Positions 1-12,866 of a stretch of DNA of 64,000 bases are shown here, piece after piece. The notes beneath the pieces were generated by a model. That model was not told the origin of the DNA and made no database searches. It was given only the letters and a program-made list of their open reading frames with translations. The first letter of the stretch is position 1. Every line of letters starts with the position of its first letter. Made by a program: the position numbers and the translations under genes. This stretch comes from Vespa crabro. Taxonomy: Eukaryota > Arthropoda > Insecta > Hymenoptera > Vespidae. The stretch is taken from assembly GCF_910589235.1 (NCBI RefSeq), contig NC_060978.1:657087-721086 (forward strand), read 5' to 3'.

Positions 1-2601
1 TCTCTCTCTTGTACTCTCATACGTGCACACAACTTCCGAATGGTGGATCCTGCACGTTTCCGACGTATCAACAGTGTGTACGTGTGCATGCGGAGATAGC
101 GAATCCGCGGTTCCAGCCTCCTAAGTCCTTAGGTTTACGGCGATTACGGATTCGCAGGCGATCTTACCATTTCCCTCTACGGAAGCGACGGTTGTTCGTA
201 TGTTTGGCTTGAGTTTCGGGTTTGCCGCTACTATTCCCCATCTCTCTCTCTCTCTCTCTCTCTTCTCTATTAGTGTCTCTCACCGTATCCGTCTCTTTAC
301 GAGAGTAAGAGAGAGAGAGGGAGAGAGAGAGAGAGAGAAAGAGAGAGTATGTGTAGGCCGGAGGGCGCGCGTGGGAGGCGCAAGAGGGTGATTTAGTACC
401 GGCTTAGAGAGAAGGGGAAGTGTGAGACGATGCCACGACGACTAGATCGCCTATGAACAAGTTAATGGAGCGAGCGAACGAGCTAGCTAGCTAGCTGCAC
501 TCTACTGTCGAGAATACTGGCTTTCCTAACGAAGGAGGCCCTCCACGCGATTTCACCCTTCCTACGTTTTCTCGTCCTTAACTCTACTACCGTCGTTGCT
601 ACGAACAACCACAGCTAATCACTAATGATAACAATGTTAACGATGGAAACCTTCCGGCTTGTAACAAGGCTCGAATCCACCCGATGCTGATTTAGTGAAA
701 TCTTTCGGAGAAAACGCAGCTGCAACCTAGGCCTTATTCGAAATTGATTAACACGTTTGATCAATTCCATGGATGTATATTTTTAATTTTCGTTCTCTTT
801 GAACTTACACGTTCAATAATATTTTCATTCTATCCATTGGGTCAGAACTTATTTCGCCGAATTAATAAGAATATCGCAGACTCGAGTCGTATCGTAAGGT
901 TGAATTATGTTTTAATTCCGTAACGTGTCGTCTTTATCCCTCTTCATCCTTCCACGAATATTATAGCCACCCTTAAAATACTGCCTCGCACAATAAGATC
1001 TGCGATTTAACCCCCGTGAGAGGGATATTCCAGTCGTAAAAGGGTTCCAAGAGAAAGAGAGAGAGAGAATCGAGACGTTGCTCCAACATTGTTAGGTAGG
1101 GATGAAACAGTTTGTGCTAAATCAGAGCACTGGTCGTTAGGAGAAGATATAGGGGCTAATTAAAATAAATCTTAGAAAGGAGTAATTATACGTGTATTAG
1201 CTGGGCCCGGTAGAGCGCGTGATGGACGATGCAGCGGCAGATGTACCCAAACGCCTCTTCATTCCTAGATTTCCCTTATTACTGGATGGACGCATTGTGA
1301 AAAGCCGTAACGCCGAGAGATCTACCGCGAAAAGTCTAGCTCCGGCTCTCTTTTCGTAACAAGCCGACCGCGACGAATCGTCGATTGAAATTACGAGAAA
1401 TTGCTCGCATCGAAATCGATTGAACGAAATATCCACGTCGTGGGTTTCGAGCTTATAGACAATTAGAATTTTGCCCCCGAGCTCAATTAGAGCTTGATCA
1501 AAGTAACATTTATCCACGGCTCTTTACTTCGGTTCTCATTAAGCTCATCAGTGCATCGGATGGGCACGTGTTCATGGCGCGATATTAATTTACCTTTGAA
1601 ATCGAGCGAACCGGCGCGATTCACAATTTCGAATGGCGACTCTACCCAAAATATCCGATAAAATAACCAACTTCGGTGCCTCCTACCTCTTCACCCCCTA
1701 CATCCGCGCCACCCTCAACGAAGTCCGACGTACCGCCCCCGCCGAACGACCATCCACCCATCTCGACCCCCTCCCCCAACCTCCTCCTCTCCACCAGGAA
1801 TCAGTGAACTCATTATTACGATAAACTCGTATACATATTTATCGCAATACATTATTACTCTTTCGCCGACGATACAGAGCGGTCATCGATTGTGAATTTC
1901 ATTTGCCGACTTAATGTACCGAATAGTAATGTCGCGTCGAGGTACTTTTCATTAACGCCCTCCCTGTTTACGGCATTAAGCCCAATTAAAAGCGTCGCTA
2001 CGCGTTCGAGCTTTAACCTTGTCGCGAATCAACCAAACTCCCAAGGCCGGGATTCGACGGAAGTAGCGATTCGTAGTAACAATTCAAGCAAGTTCTTTAA
2101 TCTTTCGTAAAACCATTGGGAGATTTAATTTGTTGACATCCTTGATCGACTTTTATCGCGAGAAAGCAAGTGCGTTAGCACGATTATTGGACATTGTGAT
2201 AAGAAAGAACGCGTTTCGATTTAAATTGAACAAACGAGACCCCGTGTAAATTTTATGAATTTAAATGCATGGTATTCGTATTTTCTTGCCAAAAGCAGTA
2301 ATTTTCCTCTCTCTTCCTTTTCTCTTATTCGCCGAGTGCAGGAAATATGTATATTTTATGTTTGGTCCATTTCGAGCGGGCAGCTGCGCGGTTCATAGTA
2401 GTCGATACATTTGCGCGAGAAACAAATAAAACGACCATCCCGAGGATTATATTTCCCAGAAAGTTAGTCCGATTTAAGTCTCTCCGCGGCGAGATTCGAG
2501 TTGAAACAACCTAGCTAGAAGATCATCGTATAATTACATCGAGAAGCAAGATAAACAGAAGAAACTGGTCCAAAGACAAAACTACTTATTTTCTTTTCTT
2601 T

Positions 2602-2608
<7 letters not shown>

Positions 2609-2670
<62 letters not shown>
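2609..2670. repeat. (CT)n microsatellite, about 62 bp
   Basis: Essentially uninterrupted CT dinucleotides with a single TTT interruption near the end; read directly from the sequence. Confidence 0.95.
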
Positions 2671-2671
<1 letters not shown>

Positions 2672-3137
2672 AAATATACTTAACACGAAGAGACAGCTTT
2701 ATTAAGAAACTGTAAATGTATCGAACTGTTAATCTCGATCATCTAGAAAAAAAAAAGATAGAAAGAGAAAGAGAGAGAGAGAGATAGAGAGATATATATA
2801 TATATAAAAAAAGAGAAAAATAGAGAGATAGAAAGTCGTTGTACGGATATTCTCGAAATTCTAAATTCTAATCCAAACAGAACGATCCTATTTTCAATAT
2901 CGTCTCATTTATATCGTCGTTAGCTTCGTCAACGGCGATAGACATGCCGAGGCGTTAATGTCGATACGATGACGTGTGTGCTGCACGAGCGGGCAGCTAG
3001 GCCACGTGCATCAAATGGCCGGTGAGTAGCTCGGCGCAGGCGGGCATTAATGCCTCTGCCGGACAAACGGTCTCGCGCGGAGGCAAGAGAACAAGCTCGA
3101 GAGAGCGAAACAGAGAGAAAGAGAGAGAGAGAGAGAC

Positions 3138-3171
<34 letters not shown>

Positions 3172-3673
3172 GGAGATAGAGAGAAGGAGAGGTCAGAGCG
3201 GTGGGTGGCGAAGCTGCACCCAGAGCATGAGGAGAGGGATAGGGAGAGGTTGTGCGCGAGAGAGAACGTGGGTGGATGGAACGAGGCAGAGGAGGTGAGG
3301 GGGACGTTATTGTTATCTTAGATTTATAGTCATAACGGATGGTACTACCTCGCTAGCCAGCAACCCCGAGCGGTCTTATAATCACCCTCCTCCTCCTCCT
3401 CCTCCTCCTCCTTTCTCCTCCTCCAGTCTCTCGACCATCCACAGAACCCTCCCCCTCCTAGAGCCAAGCTCGCCCTCGCGTACCTCCAGCCGCAGTTTAA
3501 GTGATTTGCGACGCGGTGGAGCCGCCATGCAGATCCTTTTGCCTGTAGCTACCCTTTCTCTCTCGTCCTCTCTCTCTCTCTCTCCCTCTCTCTCTCTTTC
3601 TCATCCACCTACCTTCTCTCCTATCTTCTCTCTTTACTTCTATTCCTTCCTCTCTTTCTCTCTCTCGCTTTCC

Positions 3674-3706
<33 letters not shown>

Positions 3707-4299
3707 GACTATCCGTACGGCTATGCCATGGGTAAAATGGGCACGCCTAACCCCTGCAACCTCGTCGCCGTCGTCCATGAGGGATTAAGTCCCAACCTCT
3801 GGATGAGAAAATGGTAGAATTGGAAGGAGAGGCTTGCCCATCGTGAACCACCACCAAATTATTATACATCGTGCAATAACGGAAAAGTTAAGGTACGCTC
3901 GATACGCGATTACACGATAGATCTCGATCAACTACCGTGATATTATTCTTCCTCGCCCATCGGTTTTATCTTAATTTAATAAAACAATGTCCCTATCACC
4001 TCTTCGGCTTCCCCTCCCCCCTTCCCTCCCTCTTAGATTTTGCTACGGTAAAATGGGAGAACAACATTTTACGTGTTTGAAATTACCTTCTAATGAAGGA
4101 TCCTTGATCTTGTAATTGCTGAAGGAAGAAGATTAATTGCATAATCAATGTTCGCTGCCGGTAGCAATTAACTCGACTCGTTTTCGCGTTAAGGGGTTAG
4201 TTAGCGACTCGAATTCCCGCAGTTGGTGAATAGGGAAAGCTTAGGGTAGTAGGGTGCGGGAAACGTTTTGCCTGGTAAGTTTGATATTTCGAAGGCCGA

Positions 4300-4303
<4 letters not shown>

Positions 4304-4366
<63 letters not shown>

Positions 4367-4435
4367 AAGAGATAAAGATAGAGAGAGAAAGAGAGGGGGA
4401 GGAAGGGAGGGAGAGGGAGGAAGGGAGGGAGAGGG
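4304..4435. repeat. (GA)n microsatellite with GGGA-rich tail
   Basis: Pure GA to about 4362, then interrupted GA/GGGA repeats to 4435. Confidence 0.95.
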
Positions 4436-4759
4436 AGTCAAAGAGAGTACGTGGACGGGAGGTAAAGGCAGCGTGGAGAGCATGGGACCCCCAGAATGAA
4501 CTGTTGTGACGAGCACGTAGGTCTGCGGATGGAGCCAATCAAGGAACCTCGCAGTCAGCGAGTTTACCCCGTGCCGTCGGTTGTTACCCTGACTCCAACC
4601 CTCTGCTTCGTGACTCTTCGATCTCTCGGAGTAAAAAGGGACCAAGAATCGAACGATGTTCCCGTACAATAAGCGGAACGTGAAGAATTAAAACTAAAGC
4701 TTTTAAAAGCCGTAGACCAGAGTAAACTGTTCTTCCTTTGTAATTTTAAATCCAATTTG

Positions 4760-4793
<34 letters not shown>

Positions 4794-5427
4794 AAAAAAA
4801 ATCAATGAAAAAAGAAAAGAAAGAAAAATAAATCCAATCGAAAATACATATTTGTACGTTAATATATTTAATCGGGTGACTATTTATTTCACGAAAATAA
4901 AGAAAAATTCTAATCTAATTTTCATTCGAGGTATCACGATAATCTTATCGAAAGATTGGACGCCCGCGCGTTCACACGTTCGTCTATAGGGTGGTAGGTT
5001 AAAAGGATTTCTACGAGGCAAAAAGAGAAAGGAAAAAGAATAAAAGAAAAAGGAAAAGAAAAAAGAAAAGGAAAAAAGAAATAAGAATGAAGGTCGAGAA
5101 AAGAAACGCGAAGTCCTAGCTCAGTTCCCGAGGAAAAAGGATAAAAAAGTAACCGCGAGAGTGTGCTCCTTGCGAACGGCAAAGAAAATAGTGCTGCCAC
5201 CGAGGAAGGGTAGGTACGGATGGAAGAGTAGCGAGGGGATGCTTGGACCGAGACGCGACGACCCGGTTAGAACGATAAGGGATCCCGTGGAGCTTGATGG
5301 AATTCCATAGATCCACGTCGGCGTCGAGACAGAGTCGGCTAAGCAGCCATTTAAATGCAACCGATGTGTCTCGGGGAGCTATTACATCTGATGGACGGTT
5401 ATTGACGCGCACTGGCTTATACCGAGC

Positions 5428-5508
5428 AGCAGCAGTAGCAGTAGAAGCAGTAGCAGTAGCAGTAGCAGCAGCAGCGGCAGCAGCGGCAGCAGCAGCAGCA
5501 GCAGCATG
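5428..5508. repeat. (CAG/TAG/CGG)n trinucleotide array
   Basis: About 27 trinucleotide units of the pattern (A/C/T)(A/G)GCAG. One plus frame would read poly-alanine and the reverse poly-leucine, but no exon context supports translation. Confidence 0.9.
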
Positions 5509-5571
5509 AGGCAGTAGCAGTAGGAGTAGTAGCGGTGGCAGCGCCACTGGCAGCTAACCCCATCCCCTCCT

Positions 5572-5621
<50 letters not shown>

Positions 5622-5890
5622 CTCACTCTTTCCAAACCCCTCGAGTACTCGTGGAGAGAAAGAGACAGAGTCCGACTCGAGCCCCACGAGGGCTGAGTTC
5701 AGCTCGCCGTACGACTAAGACCGTGTACTCTTCTGATATGTATGTGAAGAAGAAAAAGAAGGGGAATATGGGTTCAACGGAAGGGAAAAGGCTGTCGAAC
5801 CATCTAGGACATATCGTCAAATGCCCGGTCGAAACGGTAGTTGTTGCAGGAGCGCGCTCGCGCGTTCTTGTTGTCGCCCGTTGACCGGCA

Positions 5891-5916
5891 AGAGAATACG
5901 AACGATCGAATTACCA
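5891..5916. repeat. 25-bp direct repeat, copy 1
   Basis: Word GAGAATACGAACGATCGAAT plus TACC occurs here and again at about 6447-6470, 555 bp away, in otherwise unrelated unique DNA. The reading frames across the two copies differ, so it is not conserved as protein. Confidence 0.85.
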
Positions 5917-6445
5917 CCCTTAGTCTTACCATCCGTGAAATCGCAGAAATACTCGCACTGATTCCAAAGAGAAAACATTAGAAATTCGATGACCGTTTCT
6001 AGCACAGTTGCATCCTGCTATCTTTGATGTTTCGATCCTTATGAACAGCCATCGTCAATACCGACGAATTAATCGTTAAAACATCCTCGTGAATATTTAT
6101 CCTTTTTCCTAAATCATATAACGTGATTTGATAGATTTAATATTGAAGAAAAAAGAAAAAAAAAAAAGAAAAGAAAAAAAGGAAAAGAAAAGAAAGAAAG
6201 AAAATAGATATGATAGTCGTTGTAAAAAGATTTCATCGATGAGCTTGAGTTGATTTATACAAGTGATGATCGGTTAGAGGTATACAAGTTAAAAACCGAT
6301 GTAATACGAAATCTTCCAACAGTAATCCCTCGTCGAAATTAAAGAGCCTTAGAATCTCTTCGATCTCTAGAATATCGTCGTGAATCGTTGTCGCGACTGT
6401 TACGAAATCGCAATCGCCCGATGTCGAGAAACCCTGGGGTTGGCC

Positions 6446-6470
6446 AGAGAATACGAACGATCGAATTACC
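6446..6470. repeat. 25-bp direct repeat, copy 2
   Basis: Second exact copy of the word at about 5891. Both are preceded by a GGC-containing hexamer (ccggca / tggcc). Confidence 0.85.
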
Positions 6471-7099
6471 GGGCCCAGACTTCTCATGAAAAAGCAAGGT
6501 AGTTTATTCGTAACGTTCCGTTCAAAATTGCGCGAAAAAGAGCTGACGTTTTATCGTCGATGTAAAAGTTTCATGCGTTTGCCAACCATGGCGATTCCAT
6601 TACTTACAATGCTTAACGCGATAATCTTCGATTTGTTAAAATGTTCCTCCTCTTCAGAAACGTAAAAGGAAGAAAAAAAAATAAAAGGATAAGGAAAAAA
6701 AAGAGAAAAACAAAATAAAATACGTTCGAAGAAAATGCGATCGATCTAGTTGAGAAGTTTACCAAAGAAATGTATTAACATAGTCATAAACAGGAAACTA
6801 ATACGATTAAAAAGGGGTGCACGGGTCCACGTCATCGATTTGTCCGGGTAAGGTCTGTAAACTCGAACGGACGTAGTATTCGCGGAGGAAGCGACGCGAG
6901 CGCATTACGTACGGTCCTGTTTACCCCGACTTTTTGAATTTATGTCTCGTTATGGAACGTCATTTCCAGGAGAAACGATAAAATAAATTCGAAGATGAGA
7001 TCCTTGCAGATTGCCGCTCGTGCGTCCAAAGAGTTCGCCGAAGTCCCTCGCAAATCTGCCGGAGCATACCTCCTCCTATTCGCGATCGTACGAGGGTAT

Positions 7100-7157
<58 letters not shown>

Positions 7158-8365
7158 GAGAGAGAAAGAGAGAGAAAGAGAGATAGAGAATTTATTTGAA
7201 TATCTTGGGTAATCTCGGTACGAGGCATGCACTTACGGACTGATATCTAGTCCTCTGTGCAATGGAGATGCAGTCGTGGCAAATTAAGGAGTTCCTTTGT
7301 ATTTATAACGACGTATGTATAATTCCTATTCGTGCTTAGAATTACGTTTCTTTCTTCTCGACTAACGACGTCGGCATTCCCACAAAACCCGTGGAGATCC
7401 TCTCCGGTTGCCATGTTTTTCAACATATATTCTGGCTGTATCAAAGAAACACACCCGATCTCGAAAGTAGCAAAAGATATTTCGAATATTAGAGATAACA
7501 GACGAAAAATCCAATAAATCATGATAACGTCGTTCCCCGTTTTCATCGGTACCGCAAGAAAGTTTTGGCGAACTTCTTTGATGGTAGATCGGGGAAGGGA
7601 GGCAGTCGTACAAGCATCGTTCGATCGAAGAATCCCCGAAGGACAAAGAACGAGAACTCTTAATCCTGATACTCGCGGTTATAGAGGGTGGTTAGAGATA
7701 CGGGGGGAGGAGAAGAGGAGAGGGGATGGCTAGCGAGCGAGGACGAAGGTAATGGCGCGCGGGTGTTTGCGAGGGCACCGTTACCGTAGGAAAGCGCGAT
7801 ATTATCGTCGTAGAAATATTACTCAGAAAATTGCCGGCGTGACTCCGTCCAGCCTCGTTAATTACCGTGAATTACCCATAATTATAAGGACTGTAAAAGT
7901 TTTTACTATCGTCGTGGGGCAAGCCACGGGGGCCATGATACAGAGCCTCGCTGGGCCCACCTTGTCTGCAAATTCGCTGAGGTGTAACCTCCGTTCTTTG
8001 ACTCGGCAACGTTTCCGCCTCCACGAAAAGGTGGTGCTTCTGCGTTTCCCCAAACACCGCTATGAAACGTACCTAATTAGACACTTCGCTAATAAAAGTT
8101 TCTTTTCTCTTTCTCGTTAACGCCAACCAGATCGGCCGACCTACGGCCCCTTCTCGCTTTCTTTCAAATTTATGTCTCATAGCTGGGAGAACCGAGAGAA
8201 TTTCAACCGTAAACCGTAGAATAATTTAGATATTACGATCTACCGATGTTACCGTTCATATATCTGAGAAAATGTATATTCGATTCTACTGACGAATGAT
8301 ATGGACCGGAAAAGTTTTTGACATAAATTAAATCCTATGATATTTTTATTCATAATATTTCGAAC

Positions 8366-8400
8366 GGACATGCATAAAGACATGTCATACAGACATGTCA
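8366..8400. promoter_or_regulatory. Triple p53-type half-site cluster
   Basis: Three decamers in a row fit the p53-family half-site RRRCWWGYYY at 9 of 10 positions each: GGACATGCAT (8366-8375), AGACATGTCA (8378-8387) and AGACATGTCA (8391-8400), spaced 2 and 3 bp. Binding is inference, and no gene lies within 25 kb in this window. Confidence 0.35.
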
Positions 8401-9201
8401 CTTTTTTCTAATAATTATTACATTAAAACGATTATTATCACTTTTCGATAGTACTTTAAATCTTCTAGATAAAAAGAGATTATAAAGTCGATATATTCTT
8501 TCATCCGTTCGATACACGTACGAAGGTCGATACGAATTCGAGCAATCGGTAGATTGTCGTACGGATTTAAGGCTGATGCGCACGGATCCTGTCACCATTA
8601 CAATGGACCTTAACACCCATCAGTCAATACGAATGCACTCGTTCGTCCTTGATAAACGGATGTGCACGCTTTATGGGCCACCTGTTGCACGTACGCGCGT
8701 CTCCTTGTCGAACTTTTAGACTTTGCATTCGGACGGAAGAAGTGTGTCGACCATCGATATCAAGATGGTTCCTGAATGAACTCTATTTCCTGATTCCTTC
8801 GTATCGCTTTTTCTTTGATTTATAAATACAAAGACGTTACGAATAAGATAAAGATATATTTAGGTGTGTCAGATCGATCGACATTAAAAATCTGATAAAG
8901 GAAACGACGATCGGCAAACGTTCTTGGTTAAGAACTTCCCTTCTCGTGTATCCTAGTAAACCCTTAGCAAAGCCCGGAAATAATTCTCCACGGCGTCGGT
9001 TGCGTCTACGCTCCAGGATCTATTCGGTGCGATTAAGCGTGCACCTGGGAACACCTTAGAGGTAGCGACGACACGGCAAACATAGCGGTTACCGGCGGCG
9101 ACGTTCCTACAACCGTAGAACCGGTGGAAACACCTTTATCTGCCGGCCGAAACGGCCGTTTCCGGTATCAGGGAACGACGAAACTCACGGGCCGAACTCA
9201 C

Positions 9202-9329
9202 CGGGGCACTCAGGCCACCACAAATCACTGGCAATCTTGATTTACTTGTGTTTGCCCATTGGCTCGGTATCACTTCTACGGTAGTAAGTGTAATATACTC
9301 GGCCCCAAGTGTCGGCCACCTAAGCAACC
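9202..9329 (-). other. Exon-like segment, unidentified
   Basis: On the minus strand an acceptor GCTTGCAG (9330) and donor CCCCG|GTGAGT (9202) bound 128 nt that are open in one frame, reading around TLGAEYITLTTVEVIPSQW and LPVICGG. The block is unique and GC-balanced. I recognise no family, and chance is a real alternative. Confidence 0.18.
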
Positions 9330-10528
9330 CTGCAAGCACCCCCGGTTTACCATTAGGAAGCACGAGATTAGGTACTCCCTGGCGCTACTGGAATACCGTT
9401 GATACTATCGTTGATACACACGTAGACGACGACCCACTGCGAACGTGCGCGCCGAACACCGATACACCCTCACACACGAGAAAATACTATACAGAGGACC
9501 GTCGCATGCAGCTTCCAAACGAGCTGGACTTTCCAAAAGCCAGCGCGAATAAAAGCCTCGTCACGGTGAATTCTCGATAGGCGTTAAGGATTTCCGAGGA
9601 ACCATCCTGCGGTTTCCACGATCCTGTTATTACCGATCACCTCGAACAACTCTTTCTCCGATTTAACCGGATAAACGCGACCCCAACCTATCCTTTTCTC
9701 TTTTCGTTTTTTCCATTTTCGTTTTTTACCTATGTATTATATGTTTTAATAATCATGTTGCTATTGATATTATTATTGCACCGGTTAAGATAAGTAAAAC
9801 ATTTAGATTTCATTAGTTCGTTTCATTGGACGGGGATCGAAAATTTCGTCTTTCCTAATTTATACGGCGTTCGAGGATTTTTTTCCCAACTGAAACGAAT
9901 ATAATACGAAATGATTAACGCGATCGCGAGCAAACTCGGACCTTCGACGCATGAACCCTCTCCGTCGGCAAAAGCGTCGCTATACAAATATGGAGTGACC
10001 ACCGTTACCGGCGGATGGAAGCACGGTTTTAACACGGCTCGTGCATTTCCCTAATGATTTACAAGCATTATTGGGTATTAATTTCAATCTACGCTTGCGA
10101 GGGATAGAATGGCGCGTGACGTGGACCGACGCAGATAGAGAGAAAGAGAGACAGTGGGGAAAGTGGTGAGGGAGGAACGGGAAGAGGATAGCTCGACGCC
10201 GCACGTCGCGGGCTACAAATCAACCGTTCCGAACAAATTATGAATGATATATTCGTTGAGCTCGCTTGATATATGTATATCTCTCGTTGGTTTCACCTAA
10301 CTGCCGTTGCGCCGGTGCTTTTGAAAATTTCGCTCATACTTTGCGGATAAATATGTGGAGATTTTAAAAAGTATTTCGACCGCGGCACGATTCGTAAAAG
10401 ATCGTCGAGCTCTATCGAATTTCCCTCGTTGATTTATTAACCGCTCTTCTACGGAAAGATAAAAAAAATATTTTTCCGCAAATTTTGAATCGATATGGAT
10501 ATATATTTATACGTATATATACATATGT

Positions 10529-10564
<36 letters not shown>

Positions 10565-10952
10565 GCTCATCATACTGATCTCACGATCTCTCATTATCGG
10601 GCTCGCATCGAATAATGAACCCGTTTTCGGAGGATCGCGTAATCATAATCTGAATCTGTTTCAACTCATCGTCACCATATCCGCTATACCAAACGAGCTT
10701 TCAAACGCATACGCTTGTATCAAACGTCATGTTCATTAACAGGTTCTCTCCAGCGGTGCTTTGTCGTTGACGTTCCGAATCACCCGGCGAAATCCAAACG
10801 CATTTTTTTTCTCCGCGCAACGACCGCGAACGTCGAGAACGACGATCGTTTCGTTCCGTCAAAAAGATCAAGTCCGTCGACCGCGCGATAAAAGTAACGC
10901 GATAACTGTACGTCATTCTCCCTTTCTCTATCTGTCTCTTTCTTTTTCGATA

Positions 10953-10998
<46 letters not shown>

Positions 10999-11139
10999 CT
11001 TCGTATCGGTATTATTCGTTCGCCGTTTTTCTGTTTTCGAAAACATTACGAGGCCGACAAAGTGGAAATGTTCGATACGAGAAAGATTGAGAGAGAGAAA
11101 GAGAGGGACAGAGAGTGAGAGAGAGAGAGAGAAAGAGAA

Positions 11140-11171
<32 letters not shown>

Positions 11172-11226
11172 CCTTCGGCGTATACCGCGCCGAATTTGTA
11201 CATAACGCTCGCAATAACTTGCCGCT

Positions 11227-11279
11227 ATAAAAGCCATCGACAAATCAAATTTTGACGTGATTCACTGGCCGGCATAAAT
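11227..11279. other. Duplicated conserved non-coding element, copy A
   Basis: 53-nt segment beginning ATAAAAGCCATCGACAAATC and ending CATAAAT. It matches copy B at 26524-26579 at 47 of 53 aligned positions with one 3-nt gap. Inverted pieces GCCA...TGGC and AATCA...TGATT are kept in both copies, so a short imperfect stem is possible. Similarity stops sharply outside. Confidence 0.7.
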
Positions 11280-11996
11280 TCCGGGATCCAGGCAGGAGAG
11301 ACGGCGGTGACACGGACATGTGTTCGTCCTCTCGCTCTCTCTTTTCCACGAGTTTCACCTCTTTATCTTTCTCACTCTCTCCGTTTTTCGCTCTCTCTCT
11401 CTCTCTCTCTCTCTTTTTCTCTCTCTTTCTCTCTCGTTCACACTCATCCTTCTATATGGACTCGTCGGTCGTTCTTCCACAACTTGCCCGCACCCCCACC
11501 CAACGGAACCTCACTCTCCCCGTACCTCCCTCCTTCACCCCATCCCATCCCACCTCCAACTCCCTCCCCTCCTACCCCGCTCCGCTACCACCCCTTTTAG
11601 CCCCTATCGCGCTCGTGACGCGGCTATTTATCGTTTTATACACCCGTCGGGCAAGTTTTGCTGGCATAGCACGCGCGCGTAAACCGTTCACGGTCGTCGT
11701 GCGTGCGTCGAAACAGTGTTTCAACTGGATATCTACTGAAAAGTTACGTATTCTTCTTCGTTAATCAGAACGAGACCTAGCGCAAGACGTTCCTTTTTTG
11801 TTTTTTTTTTTTGTTTGATAATTAAAGAGAAAAGTAAGAAAAAAAAAAAAAAAAAAAAAGGAAGAAAGAAAGAAAGAAGGGAAGAATGTAAAAAGAAAGG
11901 GGGGGAAGGAAAAAAAAGAGCAAAATAAAGTAAGAAACGGTAGAGAGAAAGATAGAAAGAAAAAAAGAAAGTAAGAAAAAATAAGGATGAAGAGGA

Positions 11997-11997
<1 letters not shown>

Positions 11998-12040
<43 letters not shown>
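11998..12040. repeat. (GAC)n trinucleotide array, 14 units
   Basis: Uninterrupted GAC units in non-coding DNA, preceded by a 160-bp A-rich block. Confidence 0.95.
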
Positions 12041-12385
12041 TGAGAAGAACGAAGAAAACGGAAGTTGAGACGTTATGCATGGTAAAGTAAAAAAGAGAGC
12101 GCGCGAATCTCTTAGAAGTCGTCGCGTGCCTCGGGTGTACGCTATACTACTCCTAACGTCCTTTCCGTTTCTTTTCCATGGTCCCGTATACCCGCGGCAA
12201 AATTTGCAATTCGAGATACGAAAGAAAAGAGCCTTACGTCTCGGCCGGTTCGCCCCCTCCGGGCTCAAAAGCTCCTTCTTGCGCGTCTTTGACTTCGGTC
12301 TTTCGCAAGGGTAATGAAAGAAACGGGAATAGCGCGACTTCGTCCCGCTACCGGACGAGAGACCTTTTTTTTTCCTCTTTTTTTC

Positions 12386-12422
12386 TTTCTCTATCTCTAT
12401 CTCTATCTCTCTCTCCCTCTCC

Positions 12423-12490
<68 letters not shown>
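12386..12490. repeat. (CT)n microsatellite, about 105 bp
   Basis: One of the longest CT tracts in the window; begins with CTAT interruptions and becomes pure from about 12432. Confidence 0.95.
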
Positions 12491-12492
<2 letters not shown>

Positions 12493-12800
12493 ATCCTCCT
12501 CGTGTCACGTAGACACATTAAAGACATCTTCCGTACTTCACCAACGACCACCCACCCCACCCCACCATACCCAATCCCTTCTCCCACTTTTACCGCGCAA
12601 CATGCCTTCGACCGAGACTAAATATTCTCTGGCTCTGGTAATAACATGTCTATTGAAAATTCGGATTATCGTTTTCCCCTCTCCACGTCTCCTCCTCTAC
12701 CATCCCTTTTGACGGCACAAGGTCGTCAGAATTTTATCAGATAAAGTAAATAAAGCGTGATTCAAATCTCCGTTATCGTTCGAATCTACGTTAACGTTAG

Positions 12801-12801
<1 letters not shown>

Positions 12802-12864
<63 letters not shown>

Positions 12865-12866
12865 AC
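12802..12866. repeat. (TA)n followed by (GTAT)n
   Basis: TA dinucleotides to about 12852, then three GTAT units. Confidence 0.95.

Larger units (their letters stand above)
1..5400. other. Gene-free, microsatellite-rich DNA
   Basis: No gene could be supported on either strand. Arrays: (GA)n 309-347; (CT)n 2609-2670; GA/TA mix 2757-2850; (GA)n 3110-3195; (CCT)n 3385-3424; (CT)n 3557-3600 and 3655-3710; (GA)n 4304-4362 with an impure tail to 4435; poly-A 4759-4800; A-rich 5020-5100. Open stretches here are GA/TC-encoded Arg-Glu or Ser-Leu repeats or short chance frames. Unique blocks at 600-1000, 1200-2300 and 3850-4250 show no recognisable product. Confidence 0.7.
5401..11200. other. Gene-free DNA with repeats and candidate regulatory motifs
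   Basis: CAG/TAG-type trinucleotide array 5428-5508, (CT)n 5578-5620, (GA)n 7103-7188, TA tract 10536-10562, (TC)n 10953-10990, (GA)n 11090-11172. A duplicated 25-bp word at about 5890 and 6445 and a p53-like triple motif at 8366-8400 are listed separately. The unique block 8900-9650 is GC-richer with one exon-like segment. No gene is recognised. Confidence 0.65.

Noticed and set aside
662..700. tRNA-like B-box (GCTCGAATCC)
   Set aside because: No A-box at the right spacing and no acceptor stem could be paired; no other tRNA or rRNA gene was seen.
3022..3321. Open frames rich in Arg-Glu or Ser-Leu repeats (here and at many GA/TC arrays such as 4241-4669, 12314-12621, 23443-23913, 30795-31175, 57891-58646)
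   Set aside because: They are open only because GA/TC dinucleotide repeats contain no stop codons; flanking residues show no domain and no matching splice structure.
5294..5509. Poly-alanine or poly-leucine protein over the CAG array
   Set aside because: No start context, splice sites or conserved flanks; the trinucleotide repeat explains the openness.
7247..7646. Open frames of 94-99 codons on the minus strand
   Set aside because: Overlapping frames of similar quality on both strands and no recognisable motif; consistent with chance.
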